The notes: generated from the letters alone by a model not told the origin. A DNA stretch of 64,000 nucleotides from Archangium gephyra (GCF_001027285.1 NZ_CP011509.1:9944501-10008500); one strand, 5' to 3'; counted from the stretch's first letter, positions 33,118-41,215 are shown. Made by a program: numbers and translations.

Positions 33118-34782
33118 ATGTCCACCCATGTGAAGAGTCCCCGCCTGGTCGGCGTACCGCCGCGCCATTATTGGGCGTTGCTTCCCCTGGTCCTCCTCTC
33201 AGCCTGTGCCACGGTCCATCCCCCAAACGGCAAGCTATTCACGGGCCAGAGCGGCGCCGCGTCACCCACGACCCTACCGGCTCCGAAGCAGGTGTCTCCC
33301 CCGGGCACGGAGGCTGGTCCGGAGGGGGCGGTGGAGTACGAGGTGGTGGTACTGGAGCCGAACCGTGGCACCACCCGGCCCGTGCCGGTCAGCAGGGCGG
33401 ACTTCCTACGAGCGGTACGTGAAAACGCTCGGCAGGTGCAACGAGAGGGGAAAAGCCCACGGGAAGCCACGCTCGAGTGGCTGAAGGGACAGGTGGAGCA
33501 ACACCCGGAGTGGGAGCAGTTGAGTGGGACGTGGGTGGCCGAGGTGTACAAGGGCCGCGTTCTCTCGCTGGTGCCTGTGGATGACGACATCTCGCTGACG
33601 ACCGAGGCCAACGAGGCCCTGCGCCGCCACTATCTGGAGTGGTGCACCCGGGGACAGGGTGGGGGCGACTGCCTGCGCCTGTTGGATGACGCGCCCTACC
33701 TCAAGGCGGACGACCGGCGCACGCTGGCGCTGGCCCTGGCCTTCGGCTCGGTGTTGGAGGAGACGAAAGAGGCACTGGGGCGGGAGTTGGACCCCCAGGT
33801 GCTGGTGGCCTCGTGCATGTGGACACTCGGAGCGTACCTGGCGCTCTGGCTGGTGCCCGAGCCAACCACCAAGCTGCTGGCCGCGGGCCTGTCCGTCGCA
33901 CTGGTGGCGTGGCTGGGCGTGGACACACTGTGGGGACTGATGGACGGCTGGGCGCTCCTGGCCACCCTGGCGCACGAGGCCACCACCTTCGCGGAGCTGC
34001 GCGCTGCGGGCGAGGGCTTCGCCCGGGTGCTGGGCACTGACACGGCGCGGGCGATGATCCTGGCGGTGGGGGCACTCACCGGTCGCACGCTGGGGGAGGT
34101 GGCGGCACGGGTGCGCGCGCTGCCGGGCTATGGCCCGGCGAGTGCGCAGTGGCAGGCACAGGGAGGGGCCGCGGTGCTGGGGCGACTGGAAGTCATGGCG
34201 TCCCAGGAGGGAGCGCTGGCGCGGGCGGTGGCGGCGGTGGAGACAGTGGCGGCCACGCCGCATGGACCTCTCGCGGTGGTGATGCTCAAGAAGGGGCGGG
34301 GCGGTAGTGCGTCCTCTGGAGGTGGCGCTCCTGGCACCATTGCCATCCGCCACCAGGGCGGCAACCAGCAGGTGATTCTACCCGATGGACAGAGGTGGCA
34401 TCTGCCTGCTGGCAAGTCCATCCACGACATTCCCGTCGAGGACGAGGTGGGCGACCTTCTCCAGGAGGCGGTGACCAAGGCGGCCCAGCAGTGGGGACCA
34501 GACAGGCTGTCCTTCAATGAGACAAACGCCATCAACGATGCCATCAAGAAGGGAGAATATTGGCTGGCGCACCTGCTGGAGCGAGAGGCCCGGGGCCGCT
34601 TCGTCCAAAGCACGGTGAAAGACCAGTTTGGACATCTCTACAACTTCAACCTGAACAAGGGCATCGACGTGATTGACCCGGCGACAAGCCGCCAGTACGA
34701 GATTCTCTCTGGGACGGCATCAAACCTGGCGCGGCATGGCCGACGCATGGCGGGCGAGTTCTTCCGGATGCTCACCTTCTGA
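33118..34782 (+). CDS. SitA-like lipoprotein polymorphic toxin
   Basis: A 554-residue protein with a signal peptide and lipobox (VLLSAC, Cys near residue 31). It has an N-terminal beta/alpha region, two hydrophobic helices near residues 240-275 (LVASCMWTLGAYLALWLVP; LLAAGLSVALVAWLG), an Ala-rich middle and a distinct C-terminal domain of about 120 residues ending in ARHGRRMAGEFFRMLTF. This plan and a small gene right after it fit SitA toxins, which myxobacteria pass between cells by outer-membrane exchange and neutralise with SitI. The C-terminal GIDVIDPATSRQYEILSG has a nuclease-like look, but no catalytic site is certain. An alternative GTG start lies at 33112. SitA membership is inference from architecture. 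Confidence 0.6.
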   Translation: MSTHVKSPRLVGVPPRHYWALLPLVLLSACATVHPPNGKLFTGQSGAASPTTLPAPKQVSPPGTEAGPEGAVEYEVVVLEPNRGTTRPVPVSRADFLRAVRENARQVQREGKSPREATLEWLKGQVEQHPEWEQLSGTWVAEVYKGRVLSLVPVDDDISLTTEANEALRRHYLEWCTRGQGGGDCLRLLDDAPYLKADDRRTLALALAFGSVLEETKEALGRELDPQVLVASCMWTLGAYLALWLVPEPTTKLLAAGLSVALVAWLGVDTLWGLMDGWALLATLAHEATTFAELRAAGEGFARVLGTDTARAMILAVGALTGRTLGEVAARVRALPGYGPASAQWQAQGGAAVLGRLEVMASQEGALARAVAAVETVAATPHGPLAVVMLKKGRGGSASSGGGAPGTIAIRHQGGNQQVILPDGQRWHLPAGKSIHDIPVEDEVGDLLQEAVTKAAQQWGPDRLSFNETNAINDAIKKGEYWLAHLLEREARGRFVQSTVKDQFGHLYNFNLNKGIDVIDPATSRQYEILSGTASNLARHGRRMAGEFFRMLTF

Positions 34783-34793
34783 AAGGGCGGCAA

Positions 34794-35423
34794 ATGATTG
34801 CCAAAAAGGTCTTCTACGAGGACAAGCACCTTGAGAACGAGCGACTGGAGCTGACGGACAAAGGCTCCCTCTACTTCCTGGGCCGAAATCTGACGCTGAA
34901 GAACTGCACGCTCGTGCTGAAGGTGGCCGCCAGGAATCTGTTCATCCGCGACGTCCGGTTCATCGACTGTACCTTCGAGGTGAAGCAGGAGCTGAAGAAC
35001 CACCAGCAATGGATAAGGGCCTCCCTCAAGGGATGTCGATTCAAGGGGCCGCTGTCTGGTTGTGACTTCGGACACTGGCCCGAGTACTTGAATGAACCGG
35101 AGTACAGGCTGGGCGCCATTGAAGACTGTGACTTCACCGAGGCGCGCCTGGACGGCTGCCGCTTCATGGGCTGTGACCCCCGCACCCTCCGGTTTCCCAA
35201 GTGGCCCTGCTTCACCATCCTGGATCCCATCGGCCGGGCTCCCGAGTTGCTGCGCGTCAAGTGGCCAGGCATTTTTGGCGATGTCACCGTGGCGAACCTG
35301 CACAAGCAGCCACGCGCGACCACCGCCGTGACGTTGCTCGCCCCCGCCATGGCCAAACGGCAGGACACCACTCCAGAAGCGCTCAAGGCCGTCATCGAGC
35401 AGTTCGACTTCATCGTCTACTGA
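34794..35423 (+). CDS. Putative immunity protein, pentapeptide-repeat-like
   Basis: A 209-residue protein starting 11 bp after the toxin stop, with AAAGGG as ribosome site. Residues 30-130 have repeated beta-helix-like units with alternating Leu/Phe/Cys (LTLKNCTLVL, RFIDCTF, LKGCRFKG, IEDCDFTEARLDGCRF), resembling pentapeptide repeats. No signal peptide is seen, so it would act in the cytosol. GC content and codon use are lower than in the flanking genes, consistent with acquisition. Its position directly after a lipoprotein toxin makes immunity the natural guess. Binding to the toxin's C-terminal domain is untested. Confidence 0.6.
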   Translation: MIAKKVFYEDKHLENERLELTDKGSLYFLGRNLTLKNCTLVLKVAARNLFIRDVRFIDCTFEVKQELKNHQQWIRASLKGCRFKGPLSGCDFGHWPEYLNEPEYRLGAIEDCDFTEARLDGCRFMGCDPRTLRFPKWPCFTILDPIGRAPELLRVKWPGIFGDVTVANLHKQPRATTAVTLLAPAMAKRQDTTPEALKAVIEQFDFIVY

Positions 35424-35446
35424 CGCGTGCGGCTGCTCGAGGTGCG
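35424..35446. repeat. 23-bp flanking direct repeat, right copy
   Basis: Second copy of 32970-32992, starting one base after the immunity gene's stop codon. Read in the frame of the TonB-family gene it gives VRLLEVR and then the stop TAG, as if it were the original 3' end of that gene before insertion of the 2.4-kb cassette. Confidence 0.88.
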
Positions 35447-35635
35447 TTAGCGCTTGCGCTCCGAGAGCTCGAACCGGCCCGCCCGGGCATCGAGCTTCAT
35501 CTCGAAGCGCGCCAGGAACCCGAGCCCCAGCAGCCCATCCACGTCCGGAGGCAGGGTGGACATGACGGCCACCTCGACGTTCTCGGCCCGGGCTCCCTGG
35601 AGCGCGAGGCTCGGGACGCGGGCGGGAAATGACAT
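35447..35635 (-). pseudogene. Aspartyl protease (retropepsin-like) C-terminal remnant
   Basis: A 62-residue frame whose second half, VDGLLGLGFLARFEMKLD, matches the C-terminal end of bacterial retropepsin-like proteases, where GLLGxxFL..F is conserved. The catalytic DTGA motif and the N-terminal half are absent, and no matching fragment lies upstream. It ends directly at the right 23-bp repeat. It is best read as a truncated relic, perhaps cut when the locus was rearranged. It could be expressed as a small protein, but nothing supports that. Confidence 0.5.
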
Positions 35636-35659
35636 GGGGCGGGGCTTCTATCCCGCCCC
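35636..35659 (-). terminator. Hairpin downstream of pyrophosphatase gene
   Basis: Perfect 8-bp arms (GGGGCGGG/CCCGCCCC) with an 8-base loop, about 30 bp after the ppa stop. No T-run follows, so termination would need another factor. Confidence 0.4.
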
Positions 35660-35688
35660 TACGTAAGAGGTCAAATCCCAGCCCCTAC

Positions 35689-36357
35689 TTAGCCCTTGCG
35701 GCCGCGCGGCTTGCGAGCGGGCGCGGCCTGGCCGTACACGCGCTGGTAGTCCTTCATGCTGCGCATGATGACCTCGTGCGCCTCGCTGCGATCGTACATC
35801 TCGACGATCTCCACCGCGCGCTTGGCCTGGCTGGGAATCTGCTTGTACGTGAGGAAGTAGTGCTTGAGCCGCTCGACGAGCGTGATCGGCAGCTGCGCCA
35901 CGTGCTGCAGCGCCCCGTAGACGAGGTCCGACTCCAGCACGGCGATGATCTTGTCGTCCGCCTCGTTGCCGTCGACCATGCGGAAGCCACCCACCGGCAC
36001 GGCGTGCACCAGCAGCGCGCCGCTCGGAATCACCTTCTCCGTCAGCACGCAGATGTCGAGCGGATCCCCATCGCCCTTGATGCCCTTGTTTCCGGTGCGC
36101 TCGGCGCAGCGCTTCGCCACCAGCTCATCGCAGAACGTCTGCGGGATGAAGCCGTAGAGCGTGGGGCACTGGCTGGAGAACTGCTGCGGCCGGTCCAGCC
36201 GCAGGATGCCCGTCTCCTTGTCGAGCTCGTACTTCACCGTATCGGTGGGCACCATCTCGATGTACGCGGTGACGGTCTCGGGGGCTTCCTCGCCCGGGGA
36301 GATGCCGTGCCAGGGATGCGCCTGGAAACTGTGGGTCTGCGGCTTCTTGGTGGCCAT
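35689..36357 (-). CDS. ppa: Inorganic pyrophosphatase (family I)
   Basis: A 222-residue enzyme starting at MATKKPQTHSF (ATG 36357). It hydrolyses pyrophosphate in the cytosol. The family I core is visible: an ELDKETGILRLDR region (about 53-65), YGFIPQTFCDE, and the metal-binding signature GDGDPLDICVL (Asp triad near residues 102-107). A Lys/Arg-rich C-terminal tail (about 15 residues) is extra. The start is set by the natural N-terminus; a longer reading adds only MRSH. The upstream EpmA gene ends only 8 bp away, so the two are probably one operon. Confidence 0.93.
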   Translation of the reverse strand: MATKKPQTHSFQAHPWHGISPGEEAPETVTAYIEMVPTDTVKYELDKETGILRLDRPQQFSSQCPTLYGFIPQTFCDELVAKRCAERTGNKGIKGDGDPLDICVLTEKVIPSGALLVHAVPVGGFRMVDGNEADDKIIAVLESDLVYGALQHVAQLPITLVERLKHYFLTYKQIPSQAKRAVEIVEMYDRSEAHEVIMRSMKDYQRVYGQAAPARKPRGRKG

Positions 36358-36365
36358 GTGGCTTC

Positions 36366-37352
36366 TCAAACGAATTCATGGGCTGGGAACAGGAGGACAT
36401 CCGAGATGGACTCCACGCCCAGCAACAGCATCAGGATACGGTCCAGCCCCACGGCGATCCCCGCCGAGGGTGGCATGCGGCCTACCGCGTCAAGGAACCG
36501 CTCGTCCAGTGGATACACGGCTCGGCCCGCGTTGCGCCGGAACTCCTGTTCCTCGACCAGGCGAGCACGCTGCTCCACCGCGTCCGTCAGCTCCGAGAAG
36601 CCGTTGGCCAGCTCCAGCCCCCGCGCGTACAGCTCCGTGCGCTCGGCCACGGTGGGGTCCTCCGGCTTGAGCCGCGCCAGCGAGGCCATGGAGGCGGGGT
36701 ACTCCGTCAGGTAGGTCGGCCGCTCCCACCCCAGCTTCCCCTCCACCTTCTGCAGGAAGAGGTGGAAGAAGACGTCATCGAAGCTGGTGGCATCCCCCGT
36801 GCGCACCCCGGCCGCCTCCGCCGCTCGCTTCAGCGAGGGCCCGTCCGCACAGGCCCGGAGGTCCACGCCCGTCTCCCGCAGCACCGCGTCCCTCACCGAC
36901 AGCCGCTCGTAGGGCGTGCGGCGGAAGAAGCCATCGCCGCCCACCGCCTGGTCCGCCTCCGCCAGCGCTCCCTCCAGGTCCGCCATGATGGCGTGGTAGT
37001 CCGCCCGGGGCCGGTAGAACTCCAGCATCGTGAACTCGGGGTTGTGGGTCTTCGAGACCTCCCCGTTCCGGAATACCTTGCAAATCTGGAAGAGGGGCCC
37101 CGCTCCGTCGGCGAGCAGCCGCTTCATGGCGTACTCGGGGCTGGTGTGCAGGTAGAGGGTGCGGCGCTGGCCCACGTCCGTCTCCGGGACGAAGGGCGCC
37201 TCGAAGGCGGTGATGTGGGGCTCCATCCCCGGGGTGGGAATGAGCAGCGGGGTGTCCACCTCGAGGTAGCCGAGCTGGGTGAAGAATCGGCGGAGGGCTC
37301 CGTAGAGCGCCTGCCGGCCTGCGGCCGAGCGCCACTGGACTGGGTTGGGCAT
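36366..37352 (-). CDS. epmA: EF-P lysine lysyltransferase EpmA
   Basis: A 328-residue protein, normal for EpmA (GenX/PoxA), a stand-alone relative of class II lysyl-tRNA synthetase that adds beta-lysine to elongation factor P. Class II motifs are present: LYLHTSPEYAMKRLLADG (motif 2 lead-in), QICKVFRNGE and the C-terminal GIAVGLDRILMLLLG (motif 3). The anticodon-binding domain of LysRS is absent, as expected. The very long open frame upstream is antisense to the metallopeptidase gene, so the ATG at 37352 is chosen (MPNPVQWRSAAGRQAL). EF-P itself and EpmB are not in the window. It precedes ppa by 8 bp. Confidence 0.9.
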   Translation of the reverse strand: MPNPVQWRSAAGRQALYGALRRFFTQLGYLEVDTPLLIPTPGMEPHITAFEAPFVPETDVGQRRTLYLHTSPEYAMKRLLADGAGPLFQICKVFRNGEVSKTHNPEFTMLEFYRPRADYHAIMADLEGALAEADQAVGGDGFFRRTPYERLSVRDAVLRETGVDLRACADGPSLKRAAEAAGVRTGDATSFDDVFFHLFLQKVEGKLGWERPTYLTEYPASMASLARLKPEDPTVAERTELYARGLELANGFSELTDAVEQRARLVEEQEFRRNAGRAVYPLDERFLDAVGRMPPSAGIAVGLDRILMLLLGVESISDVLLFPAHEFV

Positions 37353-37382
37353 GAGCGCCGCGGAAGTTACATTGCGCGACCC

Positions 37383-39350
37383 ATGCGCCCAAGGCTTCCC
37401 GCACTCCTCCTGACTCTCAGTCTCAGCGCCCTTGGCGGGTGCGTCACCACGCCCAAGGCGCCTCCCCCCCTCACCGAGGAGCAGCAGCTCGCCGCCGAGG
37501 TGGCGCGGCTCGCCTCGGATGCGGCCGCCCTGCTCAAGGCGCAGGACCTGCTCGTGTGGAGCTACTGGTCCGAGGGCGCCCGCGCGGACGTCGCCTCCAC
37601 GTACGTGGGCAAGGAGACGCTGTTCAGCCTCGACAACATCCGGAAGATTGATCGGCTGCGCCAGCGCACCACGGAGCCGCGCGAGCTGCGCGCCCTCACC
37701 GCGCTCCAGTCGCACTTCGCGGGCGAGTACCTGTCGCAGCAGCTCGCCGAGGTGAACGACGCCATCGCCAACCTGGAGGCCTCGCTGACCTTCCAGGTGG
37801 ACGGGCGCGAGGTGCGTTGGGGCGAGCTGGAGCGGCTGCTGGCCAACGAGCGCAGCGCGCCCAAGCGCCAGGCCCTCTACACCGCGGCCACGCCCGCCCT
37901 GGAGCGGCTCAACCCGCTCATCCAGCGGCGCGAGCAGCGCACCGAGGAGTTGGTGCGCGAGCTGGGCTACACCTCGTACGAGGCCTTTGGCGGGGAGCTG
38001 CGGCAGGCGGACCTGGGCCGGCTGGCCCTGCTGGCCGAGGAGGTGCTGCAGGCCACCGAGGCGCCCTACAAGGACGTGATGGAGCGGCTGGCCCAGCGCG
38101 AGCTGGGGATGGCCTTCACGAGCCTCACCCGGGCGGACCTGCCGCGGCTGTTCCGCCCGCGCGAGGTGGATGGTTTTTTCCCCAAGGGCGAGATGCTGCT
38201 GCGCGCGCACGGCACCCTGTCGGGAATGGGCATCGACCTGGGCGGCATGAAGAACGTGCGCATCGACGCGCGCGAGGACGTGAAGCGCAAGAACCCGCGC
38301 CCGCTGTCGCTGGGAATCGAGGTGCCCGGGGATGTGCGGTTGTCGGTGCGGCCCGTCGACGGCGCGCTGGAGCAGTCGCGGCTGCTGCACGAGTTCGGCC
38401 ACGCACTGCACTACGCGTACACGAAGGAGCCGCGCTTCGAGCTGGCCAAGCTGGGCAACCCCACCGTCACCGAGGCGTACGCGGCCCTCTTCGAGGACCT
38501 GACGGAGGATCCGGTGTGGCTGGAGGAGCACGCGGGGCTGACGGGGAAGGACCGCGCCACGTACCTGGCGGCCACGAGCGCCCACAAGCTGTTCCTCATC
38601 CGCCGCGCCGCGGGCCGGCTGCTGTACCAGCTCGCGCTGCACCGGCAGGAGGAGGGCGTGGACGCCCGCGAGCTGTACAAGGCCATGCTCGAGCGCGTGG
38701 ACGAGATGCCCGCGACGAAGGACGACGTGGTGCGCTACCTCGTGGAGCAGGAGGACTTCTTCCAGTCCGCGGACCACTTCCGCGCGTGGTTCCTCGCGGG
38801 CCAGTTGCAGGGCCAGCTCAAGGCGCGCTTCGGCCCGTCCTGGTGGCACGAGCCGGAGGCCGGGAAGTTCCTCCAGGAGCTGTGGTCCCACGGCAACGCG
38901 CTCTCCGCGCGCGAGGTGGCCGACAGCATGGGAGAGAACGGCATCGCCCCGGACGTGCTGCTGCTGCGGCTGGGCACCACCCTGGGCGTTCCCATCAAGC
39001 TGGACGCCCGTGATGAGAGCGTGGCTCCGTCCACGGCCCCGGAGCCCACCGCCCCGGCCTCTCCCGAGAACACCCCGGCCGCCCCCGAGCAGGCTCCCGC
39101 TCCAGCAACTCCCGAGCAGGCTCCCGCTCCGGCGGCTCCGGTGACTCCGCCCGCGGCGGCCAGGACGGCCCCCGCCTCGAAGACGGTCTCGGAGAAGAAG
39201 CCGCGCCCCACGCAGGCTCGGGCCTCCAAGGTCTCGAAAGCCCGGAAGCCCGAGTCCCGCCATGCCCGCGCCGCGAAGAACAGCAAGGCCTCGGGCCCCA
39301 GGAAGAAGGACGGCTTCCGCCCGGGACACGGACACAAGACCCGGCGGTAG
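37383..39350 (+). CDS. Lipoprotein zinc metallopeptidase, M3-like gluzincin
   Basis: A 655-residue protein with a signal peptide and lipobox (SALGGC, Cys near residue 20). The zinc site is LLHEFGHALHY near residue 340 (HEFGH), with the third-ligand Glu about 28 residues later in NPTVTEAYAALFED, as in M3-type gluzincins. Helical bundles surround it. The last 110 residues are unusual: a Pro/Ala-rich repeat (APEQAPAPATPEQAPAPA) and then a strongly basic tail rich in Lys/Arg. It probably trims peptides in the periplasm or at the outer membrane. The start lies 30 bp from the divergent epmA. Confidence 0.88.
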   Translation: MRPRLPALLLTLSLSALGGCVTTPKAPPPLTEEQQLAAEVARLASDAAALLKAQDLLVWSYWSEGARADVASTYVGKETLFSLDNIRKIDRLRQRTTEPRELRALTALQSHFAGEYLSQQLAEVNDAIANLEASLTFQVDGREVRWGELERLLANERSAPKRQALYTAATPALERLNPLIQRREQRTEELVRELGYTSYEAFGGELRQADLGRLALLAEEVLQATEAPYKDVMERLAQRELGMAFTSLTRADLPRLFRPREVDGFFPKGEMLLRAHGTLSGMGIDLGGMKNVRIDAREDVKRKNPRPLSLGIEVPGDVRLSVRPVDGALEQSRLLHEFGHALHYAYTKEPRFELAKLGNPTVTEAYAALFEDLTEDPVWLEEHAGLTGKDRATYLAATSAHKLFLIRRAAGRLLYQLALHRQEEGVDARELYKAMLERVDEMPATKDDVVRYLVEQEDFFQSADHFRAWFLAGQLQGQLKARFGPSWWHEPEAGKFLQELWSHGNALSAREVADSMGENGIAPDVLLLRLGTTLGVPIKLDARDESVAPSTAPEPTAPASPENTPAAPEQAPAPATPEQAPAPAAPVTPPAAARTAPASKTVSEKKPRPTQARASKVSKARKPESRHARAAKNSKASGPRKKDGFRPGHGHKTRR

Positions 39351-39357
39351 GAGCACG

Positions 39358-39390
39358 GAGGCCTCCGCCCGCAGCACGGGCGGAGACCTC
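39358..39390. terminator. Hairpin between convergent genes
   Basis: Arms of 14 bp (39358-39371 and 39377-39390) pair with one mismatch around a 5-base loop, 8 bp after each convergent stop. There is no T-run on either strand. A related hairpin lies at 41095-41128, so the two bracket the lipase-like gene. Confidence 0.5.
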
Positions 39391-39398
39391 GGCGCGGA

Positions 39399-41018
39399 CT
39401 ACATCTCGAGGACTTCCAGGATCCGGGCCAGTCCAGCCTCGGAGCGCACCGACCCGTAGTGGTTGGCGATGAAGCCCTTGTTGAAGTAGCCGCTGGTGTC
39501 GTAGTCGTTGAGCGTCGTCAGCGCGTTGACCACGCAGCCCGGCATGTCGAGGCGCGCCGTGGACTCGGACGCGTAGAAGTCCTGGTAGTTGGTGCCCGGC
39601 GTGATGTCCGTCATGGCGAGGGTGTAGTACTTCACCACGTTGCCTCCGCACTGCCCCGTTCTCCCGAAGGCGAAGTCGCCGTCCGCGCAGGGCGTGGCGA
39701 AGAGATCCTTCGGACCGTTGAGCGGCCGGTGGAAGTACGTCTGCACGTAGCTGGCACGGCTGCCCATCTCACAGACGACGGCCCCGCGCATGGTCCTGTT
39801 GTCCCTGCACAGGGTCGAGGGCGAGTCGTAGGTGGACACGCCGTGGTTGTGACCGGAGCCGAGGATGACGTGGCTGAGCCGCGGGAAGGGGTTGATGGCG
39901 CCCGGCTCTCCCTTGACGTGCTCCACATAGAGCCGGCGCAGCGCATCGCGCACCACCGTCACGCCCACCGAGTGCCCCACGAGCGCCACCTGGCGGGTGG
40001 GGTTGTTCTTCATCACCGCCTTGACGAGGGACTGGAGGATGGGCGTGGACCAGCCGTGGTCGACATTGCCCGCCGCGTTCTCCGTGGTGCTGTTGGTAGT
40101 GGGGTCTACGGAGGCGACCAGGTCCGTGCGGAAGTCCACCGCGAGGACCCGGTAGTGCGCCGCGATCAGTCGCTCGGCGAGCTGGTCGCGGGCTTCCGTG
40201 TCCGGAGGGAAGTTGACCCGCTCGAAAGCGGAGTTGATGGCCGTGCCCGGCGGCAGGAGGAACTTCTCCCAGGCGTGCGGCCGGGTGGAGACGCCGTGCA
40301 CGAGGATGACGATGGGCTTGGAGGTGTCCTCGAACGTCTGCGTGTACTCCTTGGCGGCGCAGGGAAAGCCGGGGATGCGGGCCACGTCCCCATCGATGTG
40401 GCCGGTGGCGACGTTGGGTCCGCCGAAGGGGCCTGGCCCGGTCCACCTGCCATCGTTGTTGCCATCGAGAAAGGGCGTGGTGCCGCTGGTGTTCGCCTTG
40501 TCGTAGTAGAGGTTGTCCGTGCTGCAACCCGGGTGGTTGCTCAACGGACGGTACCGGCCGTCGTACTGCAGATAGGTCGAGGGCGACTGCCGCTCGGTGA
40601 GCCCGGGGTCCGCCATCTCGGGCGCATCCGCGAAGCTCCAGCTCTCCACGTCCACGCCCTGGGCCCGCAGCTCCTCCAGCTTCGCCGAGATTCCCCGGCG
40701 GCAAGCCTCGGGGCCCACCGGTGGACCCTCCCCCCCGTCCGTCGTGCCGCCGTCACCGGTCGAGCCGGAGCCCCCGTCCGTCATGCCGCCGTCACCGGTG
40801 GAGCCGGAGCCCCCGTCCGTCGTGCCACCGTCACCGGTCGAGCCGGAGCCCCCGTCCGTCATGCCACCGTCGTCGGTCGAGCCGGGGCCCGCGTCCGCCG
40901 TACTGCCGCCATCGGTCGAGCCGGGGCCCGCGTCCGTGGTCCCACCGCCGATTGTTCCGCAGCCAAGCACCATGCAGCCGGCCAGTGCCAGCATGCGGAG
41001 AGAAAGTGAGTGCCTCAA
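39399..41018 (-). CDS. Lipase-like alpha/beta hydrolase lipoprotein
   Basis: A 539-residue protein starting at TTG 41018, with AGGAG nine bases upstream; the next in-frame ATG would shorten the signal peptide. The lipobox is MVLGC. A 13-residue tandem repeat (Gly/Ser/Asp/Thr-rich, about residues 25-90) separates the lipid anchor from the catalytic part. The hydrolase fold has an oxyanion loop (ILVHGVSTRPHAWEKF), a nucleophile elbow VALVGHSVGVTVV (Ser of GHSVG) and a later His in GSGHNHGVST. Its ester substrate is unknown, and the anchor places it in the envelope. It lies between two related hairpins and has no obvious operon partners. Confidence 0.85.
   Translation of the reverse strand: MRHSLSLRMLALAGCMVLGCGTIGGGTTDAGPGSTDGGSTADAGPGSTDDGGMTDGGSGSTGDGGTTDGGSGSTGDGGMTDGGSGSTGDGGTTDGGEGPPVGPEACRRGISAKLEELRAQGVDVESWSFADAPEMADPGLTERQSPSTYLQYDGRYRPLSNHPGCSTDNLYYDKANTSGTTPFLDGNNDGRWTGPGPFGGPNVATGHIDGDVARIPGFPCAAKEYTQTFEDTSKPIVILVHGVSTRPHAWEKFLLPPGTAINSAFERVNFPPDTEARDQLAERLIAAHYRVLAVDFRTDLVASVDPTTNSTTENAAGNVDHGWSTPILQSLVKAVMKNNPTRQVALVGHSVGVTVVRDALRRLYVEHVKGEPGAINPFPRLSHVILGSGHNHGVSTYDSPSTLCRDNRTMRGAVVCEMGSRASYVQTYFHRPLNGPKDLFATPCADGDFAFGRTGQCGGNVVKYYTLAMTDITPGTNYQDFYASESTARLDMPGCVVNALTTLNDYDTSGYFNKGFIANHYGSVRSEAGLARILEVLEM
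40740..40930 (-). repeat. Coding tandem repeat, 39-bp unit
   Basis: About five units encode a 13-residue Gly/Ser/Thr/Asp repeat (GSGSTGDGGMTDG and variants) in the linker after the lipid anchor of the hydrolase. The central units are nearly identical at DNA level, and the outer ones drift. Such arrays change length easily by slippage. Confidence 0.8.
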
Positions 41019-41027
41019 AGGCCGTGT

Positions 41028-41032
41028 CTCCT
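41028..41032 (-). promoter_or_regulatory. Ribosome binding site deciding a TTG start
   Basis: AGGAG on the reverse strand ends nine bases before the TTG at 41018-41016, placing the start of the lipoprotein hydrolase there rather than at an upstream ATG (41093) or a downstream ATG. Confidence 0.6.
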
Positions 41033-41094
41033 GTGAGCAATGCGTGAAGGCGCCGCGTTTAAGCGGCGACGCAGCAGAGGTCCAGAGACACACA

Positions 41095-41128
41095 GAGGCC
41101 CCCGCCCGGAAACACGGACGGAGGCCTC
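41095..41128. terminator. Hairpin related to the one at 39358
   Basis: Arms of 14 bp (41095-41108 and 41115-41128) pair with two mismatches around a 6-base loop. The sequence is clearly related to 39358-39390. It lies between the SPFH gene's 3' end and the hydrolase gene's 5' end. Confidence 0.45.
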
Positions 41129-41152
41129 GGGGTACAACTCGGGAGCCCAGAC

Positions 41153-41187
41153 ACCCTCACCCCGTCCCTCTCCCGAGGGGAGAGGGG
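41153..41187 (-). repeat. Palindromic 3'-end repeat (copy D)
   Basis: About 30 bp after the SPFH gene stop and in the same orientation relative to the gene as the other copies: palindrome CCCTCTCCC/GGGAGAGGG with GGGGTGAGG on its distal side. The tRNA-like half is absent. Confidence 0.75.
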
Positions 41188-41215
41188 TGGTGGGGGGAGA
41201 GCGGGCAAATGAGGG

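Noticed and set aside
36378-37382. Forward open frame extending the metallopeptidase gene upstream by about 335 codons
   Set aside because: That part is antisense to epmA; the signal peptide and lipobox start at the ATG at 37383.
40740-40930. CRISPR-like short tandem array
   Set aside because: The units are contiguous, without spacers, and keep the reading frame of the lipoprotein hydrolase.
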